DNA of 6,471 nt, from assembly GCA_003601695.1 (NCBI GenBank), contig PIYH01000077.1:1-6471 (forward strand), in the 5' to 3' direction. Under the pieces are notes generated by a model. The model had not been told where the DNA came from and did no database searches. It saw only the letters and a list, made by a program, of their open reading frames with translations. The position numbers were made by a program, and so were the translations under genes. Numbering within the stretch: the stretch's first letter is position 1; each line of letters starts with the position of its first letter. Of this stretch, positions 4,730 through 6,471 are shown piece after piece. This stretch comes from Candidatus Bathyarchaeota archaeon. Its GTDB lineage: Archaea > Thermoproteota > Bathyarchaeia > Bathyarchaeales > DTEX01.

Positions 4730-5353
4730 GTGAAAGTTTATAAATTATCATTCAATGTTTTCGTTCTGGTAAGTTTCCTAGCGAGGGATCGGAAGACGTC
4801 GAGAGAAGAAGATATTCTCACACGAAAGGTTAATCTCCTCTTGGAATTCAGAGGGTATAAAGTAGTGAAGGAAAGACAGGAGAAATACTTTAAGGATCTC
4901 AACGCAGTATCCAAGCGCGATGAAACGAAGATTCTAATTAGGGTAATTCAGAAAACGAAGCTACTCTCGGGAAAAGTTGGTGTTCGACAGGTTAGAAAGA
5001 TGAAGAAAAAAATGGATGAGGAGGGATATGAAAGAGGCATACTTATTGGTCCTAGCTTCTCTTACTCAGCGAGGAATGGAGCGAAAGCTAAGGGAATAGA
5101 AGTAATCGAAACTTCAAGTATACCATCATTTAACATATTTGAACATGAACTAGTTCCGAAGCATGAAATTCTAGGCAAGGAAGAACGTGAAGAATTGTTG
5201 AAGAAATGTCATATTCATCCATATCAGATTCCACATATAAAGAGAACAGATCCGACGGTCTTCCTTATAGGAGCTAAGCCCGGCGATATCATCAAGATTA
5301 CCCGTAAGAGTCCCACGGCAGGAACATACGTGACCTATCGATATGTCATATAA
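4730..5353 (+). CDS. rpoH: RNA polymerase subunit H (Rpo5) with N-terminal Rpb5-jaw-like, nuclease-fold domain
   Basis: The C-terminal 75 residues (133-207) are a clear RpoH/Rpo5, the assembly domain at the polymerase's lower jaw: EHELVPKHEIL (138-148), EEREELLKK (151-159), DPTVFLIGAKPGDIIKI (174-190) and SPTAGTYVTYR (194-204). Archaeal RpoH is usually only this domain. Here residues ~25-131 form an extra domain with a restriction-endonuclease/Mrr-like pattern: helix ILTRKVNLLLEFRGYKVV (29-46), strand KDLNAV (55-60), strand KILIRVI (67-73), KVGVRQVRKMKKKM (82-95), strand GILIG (103-107), helix FSYSARNGAKAKG (110-122) and strand IEVIE (123-127). Eukaryotic Rpb5 has the same order, size (about 210 residues) and fold class. 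The nuclease lysine expected after the second core strand is missing, so a structural role is more likely than cutting. GTG 4730 is the only usual start codon upstream of the domain, and no good ribosome binding site precedes it. The gene lies next to cofE, not rpoB. Confidence 0.9.
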   Translation: MKVYKLSFNVFVLVSFLARDRKTSREEDILTRKVNLLLEFRGYKVVKERQEKYFKDLNAVSKRDETKILIRVIQKTKLLSGKVGVRQVRKMKKKMDEEGYERGILIGPSFSYSARNGAKAKGIEVIETSSIPSFNIFEHELVPKHEILGKEEREELLKKCHIHPYQIPHIKRTDPTVFLIGAKPGDIIKITRKSPTAGTYVTYRYVI

Positions 5354-5358
5354 TTTTT
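5354..5358 (+). terminator. T-run after rpoH
   Basis: Five T followed by CTCTC begin directly after the rpoH stop codon. This could end part of the rpoH transcripts, although cofE follows in the same direction after 90 bases and may be read through. Confidence 0.35.
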
Positions 5359-5443
5359 CTCTCAGCAATCTTGATCAACTTTACCATTCCTCTAAGAAAA
5401 ACTCAGCGCCAAATCGCAGAAAGAATTCAGAGCAGGATTAGGC

Positions 5444-6202
5444 ATGCGCATAATAAAAATCATTCCAATTTTAAACATTCCAATAATAAAAGAAAATGAC
5501 GATCTCGCCTACCTAATCTGCAAAGCAGCGGAAAAACAGGGCACTCCCATCCAAAATGGAGATATTCTCATAATAACACATGTCGTAGTTTCACGGGCTG
5601 AAGGAAACATAGTGAACCTCGATGAAGTTAAGCCTTCAGCCTTCGCAAGGAATATAGCCGCAAAATATAATAAAGATCCGGCGCTCATAGAAGTTGTTCT
5701 GAGAGAATCAAAATCTATAATTCGAATGGGTAGAGGGCACATAATCTCAGAGACGCAGCATGGATTCATCTGCGCTAATGCCGGGGTTGACAAATCGAAC
5801 GTTCCCGGAGAACGAAATGTAGCGCCGTTACCAAGAGATCCAGACGAATCCGCACGGAGAATCCGGCAGAGAATAAAAAAGATCACTGGCAATGATGTAG
5901 CTGTAATCATCTCTGATACTCATGGACGAGCACTACGTAAAGGAGAGATTAACGTTGCCATCGGTGTTGCTGGAATAAAGCCTATACGTGACAGAAGAAG
6001 AGAAAGAGATCTCTTCGGTTACACTTTAAAAATAAAACAGACAGCCATAGCTGATGAATTATGTTCAGCAGCCGAACTTGTAATAGGACAAGCCGATGAA
6101 GGAATACCCGCCGCCATCATAAGAGGATATTCATATGAAAAATCTGAGAAAGCCTCAACTCGCGAATTAATATGGCCTAAAGAGAAAGCTCTATTCATCT
6201 AA
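5444..6202 (+). CDS. cofE: Coenzyme F420-0:L-glutamate ligase
   Basis: CofE adds L-glutamate residues to coenzyme F420-0 using GTP, giving F420-1 and then gamma-linked F420-2. F420 is a deazaflavin hydride carrier of methanogens and many other archaea. The 252-residue product is full length for the archaeal enzyme. Family motifs are all present: GDILIITHVVVSRAEG (39-54), TQHGFICANAGVDKSNV (104-120), the metal/GTP site ISDTHGRALRKG (156-167), VAIGVAG (171-177) and ADELCSAAELVIGQADEGIP (203-222). D116, D158 and T159 are the likely metal ligands by analogy with the Archaeoglobus enzyme. The ATG at 5444 has AGGA 6 bases upstream, and the protein begins MRIIKIIPI, typical for the family. It lies 90 bases after rpoH in the same direction. 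Its last 12 bases overlap the end of the oppositely oriented gene at the window edge. No other F420 gene is seen here. Confidence 0.95.
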   Translation: MRIIKIIPILNIPIIKENDDLAYLICKAAEKQGTPIQNGDILIITHVVVSRAEGNIVNLDEVKPSAFARNIAAKYNKDPALIEVVLRESKSIIRMGRGHIISETQHGFICANAGVDKSNVPGERNVAPLPRDPDESARRIRQRIKKITGNDVAVIISDTHGRALRKGEINVAIGVAGIKPIRDRRRERDLFGYTLKIKQTAIADELCSAAELVIGQADEGIPAAIIRGYSYEKSEKASTRELIWPKEKALFI

Positions 6203-6471
6203 TCTATCTGAACTTGATGTATCTGTAGAAAACGCATCACTCTTCTTTTTTATGAGACGAGTCGCCTTCTTTAAATCCAATGGCGAATTAACATTAAAGA
6301 ATGTTAGGAGTTCTCGGTCGATTTCTCTGAGAGCTAATGTTGAAAAGTATCTAACTTTACGAAGATGGGAAACCATCGATTGCATTCTTAATTCACTTTT
6401 CAGAACAGCCTCTTCAGACGCTTTAAGACCAGCTTCTGTGCGATAAACCGCTCGGAGAGGCTCAATACAGC
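6191..6471 (-). CDS. C-terminal part of an unrecognised protein (runs off the window)
   Basis: An open minus-strand frame runs from the right edge to the TAG at 6193-6191, about 92 residues with no stop. The start lies outside the window. An ATG at 6385 is internal, and the frame upstream of it continues to the edge (TEAGLKASEEAVLKSELR), so the longer partial reading is preferred. The visible part is charged and appears almost wholly helical: AGLKASEEAVLKSELRMQ, then LRKVRYFSTLALREIDREL, a short NVNSP turn, and LDLKKATRLIKKKSD, ending in a Ser/Asp-rich tail. There are no Cys pairs, membrane segments or catalytic motifs. The pattern would suit a helical-bundle or coiled-coil protein, but I cannot assign a family. 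The stop overlaps the 3' end of cofE by 12 bases in convergent orientation. Confidence 0.6.
   Translation of the reverse strand, partial: CIEPLRAVYRTEAGLKASEEAVLKSELRMQSMVSHLRKVRYFSTLALREIDRELLTFFNVNSPLDLKKATRLIKKKSDAFSTDTSSSDRLDE

Noticed and set aside
4730..5125. Stand-alone Mrr-type restriction endonuclease
   Set aside because: The frame continues without a stop into a full RpoH domain, the (E/Q)xK catalytic pair is missing, and no methylase or other restriction-system gene is nearby.
5509..5910. 133-residue minus-strand open frame
   Set aside because: It is antisense to cofE, whose motifs are complete.
6252..6446. 64-residue plus-strand open frame at the right edge
   Set aside because: The opposite strand holds a longer frame open to the window edge with a plausible helical composition; this one looks like its shadow.

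Overview
The window looks archaeal. It encodes RNA polymerase subunits of the archaeal/eukaryotic type (RpoK/Rpb6 and RpoH/Rpb5), CofE for coenzyme F420, a Mut7-C RNase-like protein and a CBS-zinc-ribbon protein. Several starts carry TATA-like boxes about 26 bases before a start codon, others carry GGAG-type ribosome binding sites, and T-runs follow several genes. The protein styles suggest a TACK-type lineage (for example Bathyarchaeia or Aigarchaeota relatives), but the sequence alone does not settle the phylum.

Layout, left to right. (1) 62-478 (+): decayed C-terminal half of an archaeal tyrosine integrase, ending 34 bases from the 3' end of rpoK. (2) 513-788 (-): rpoK with its own near-leaderless promoter. 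(3) 789-1376: a gene-poor, AT-rich gap of nearly 600 bases holding promoter-like boxes and one possible small RNA with a TATA box and a terminal T-run. (4) 1377-2036 (+): a 219-residue protein I do not recognise, with four clustered cysteines. It converges on the next block across a hairpin that covers a stop codon. (5) 4578-2053 (-): three co-directional genes, CBS-zinc-ribbon protein, then dihydroorotase (pyrC), then Mut7-C RNase. The last two are 12 bases apart and surely share a transcript. (6) 4730-5353 (+): an unusually long RpoH. (7) 5444-6202 (+): cofE. (8) 6471-6191 (-): the C-terminal part of an unrecognised gene that runs off the window and overlaps the end of cofE by 12 bases.

The most notable item is the RpoH gene. 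Archaeal RpoH is normally a lone assembly domain of roughly 75-85 residues. Here that domain is preceded by about 130 residues resembling a restriction-endonuclease/Mrr-like fold, giving 207 residues in all. This is the size and domain order of eukaryotic Rpb5, whose N-terminal jaw domain has the same fold class and is described as absent from archaeal RNA polymerase. The gene may preserve, or have independently acquired, an Rpb5-like jaw. It also sits away from rpoB/rpoA, next to cofE, so a second, specialised RpoH copy is possible.

Functionally the window mixes transcription (rpoK, rpoH), pyrimidine synthesis (pyrC), F420 synthesis (cofE), RNA metabolism (Mut7-C), possible nucleotide sensing (CBS protein) and a mobile-element scar.
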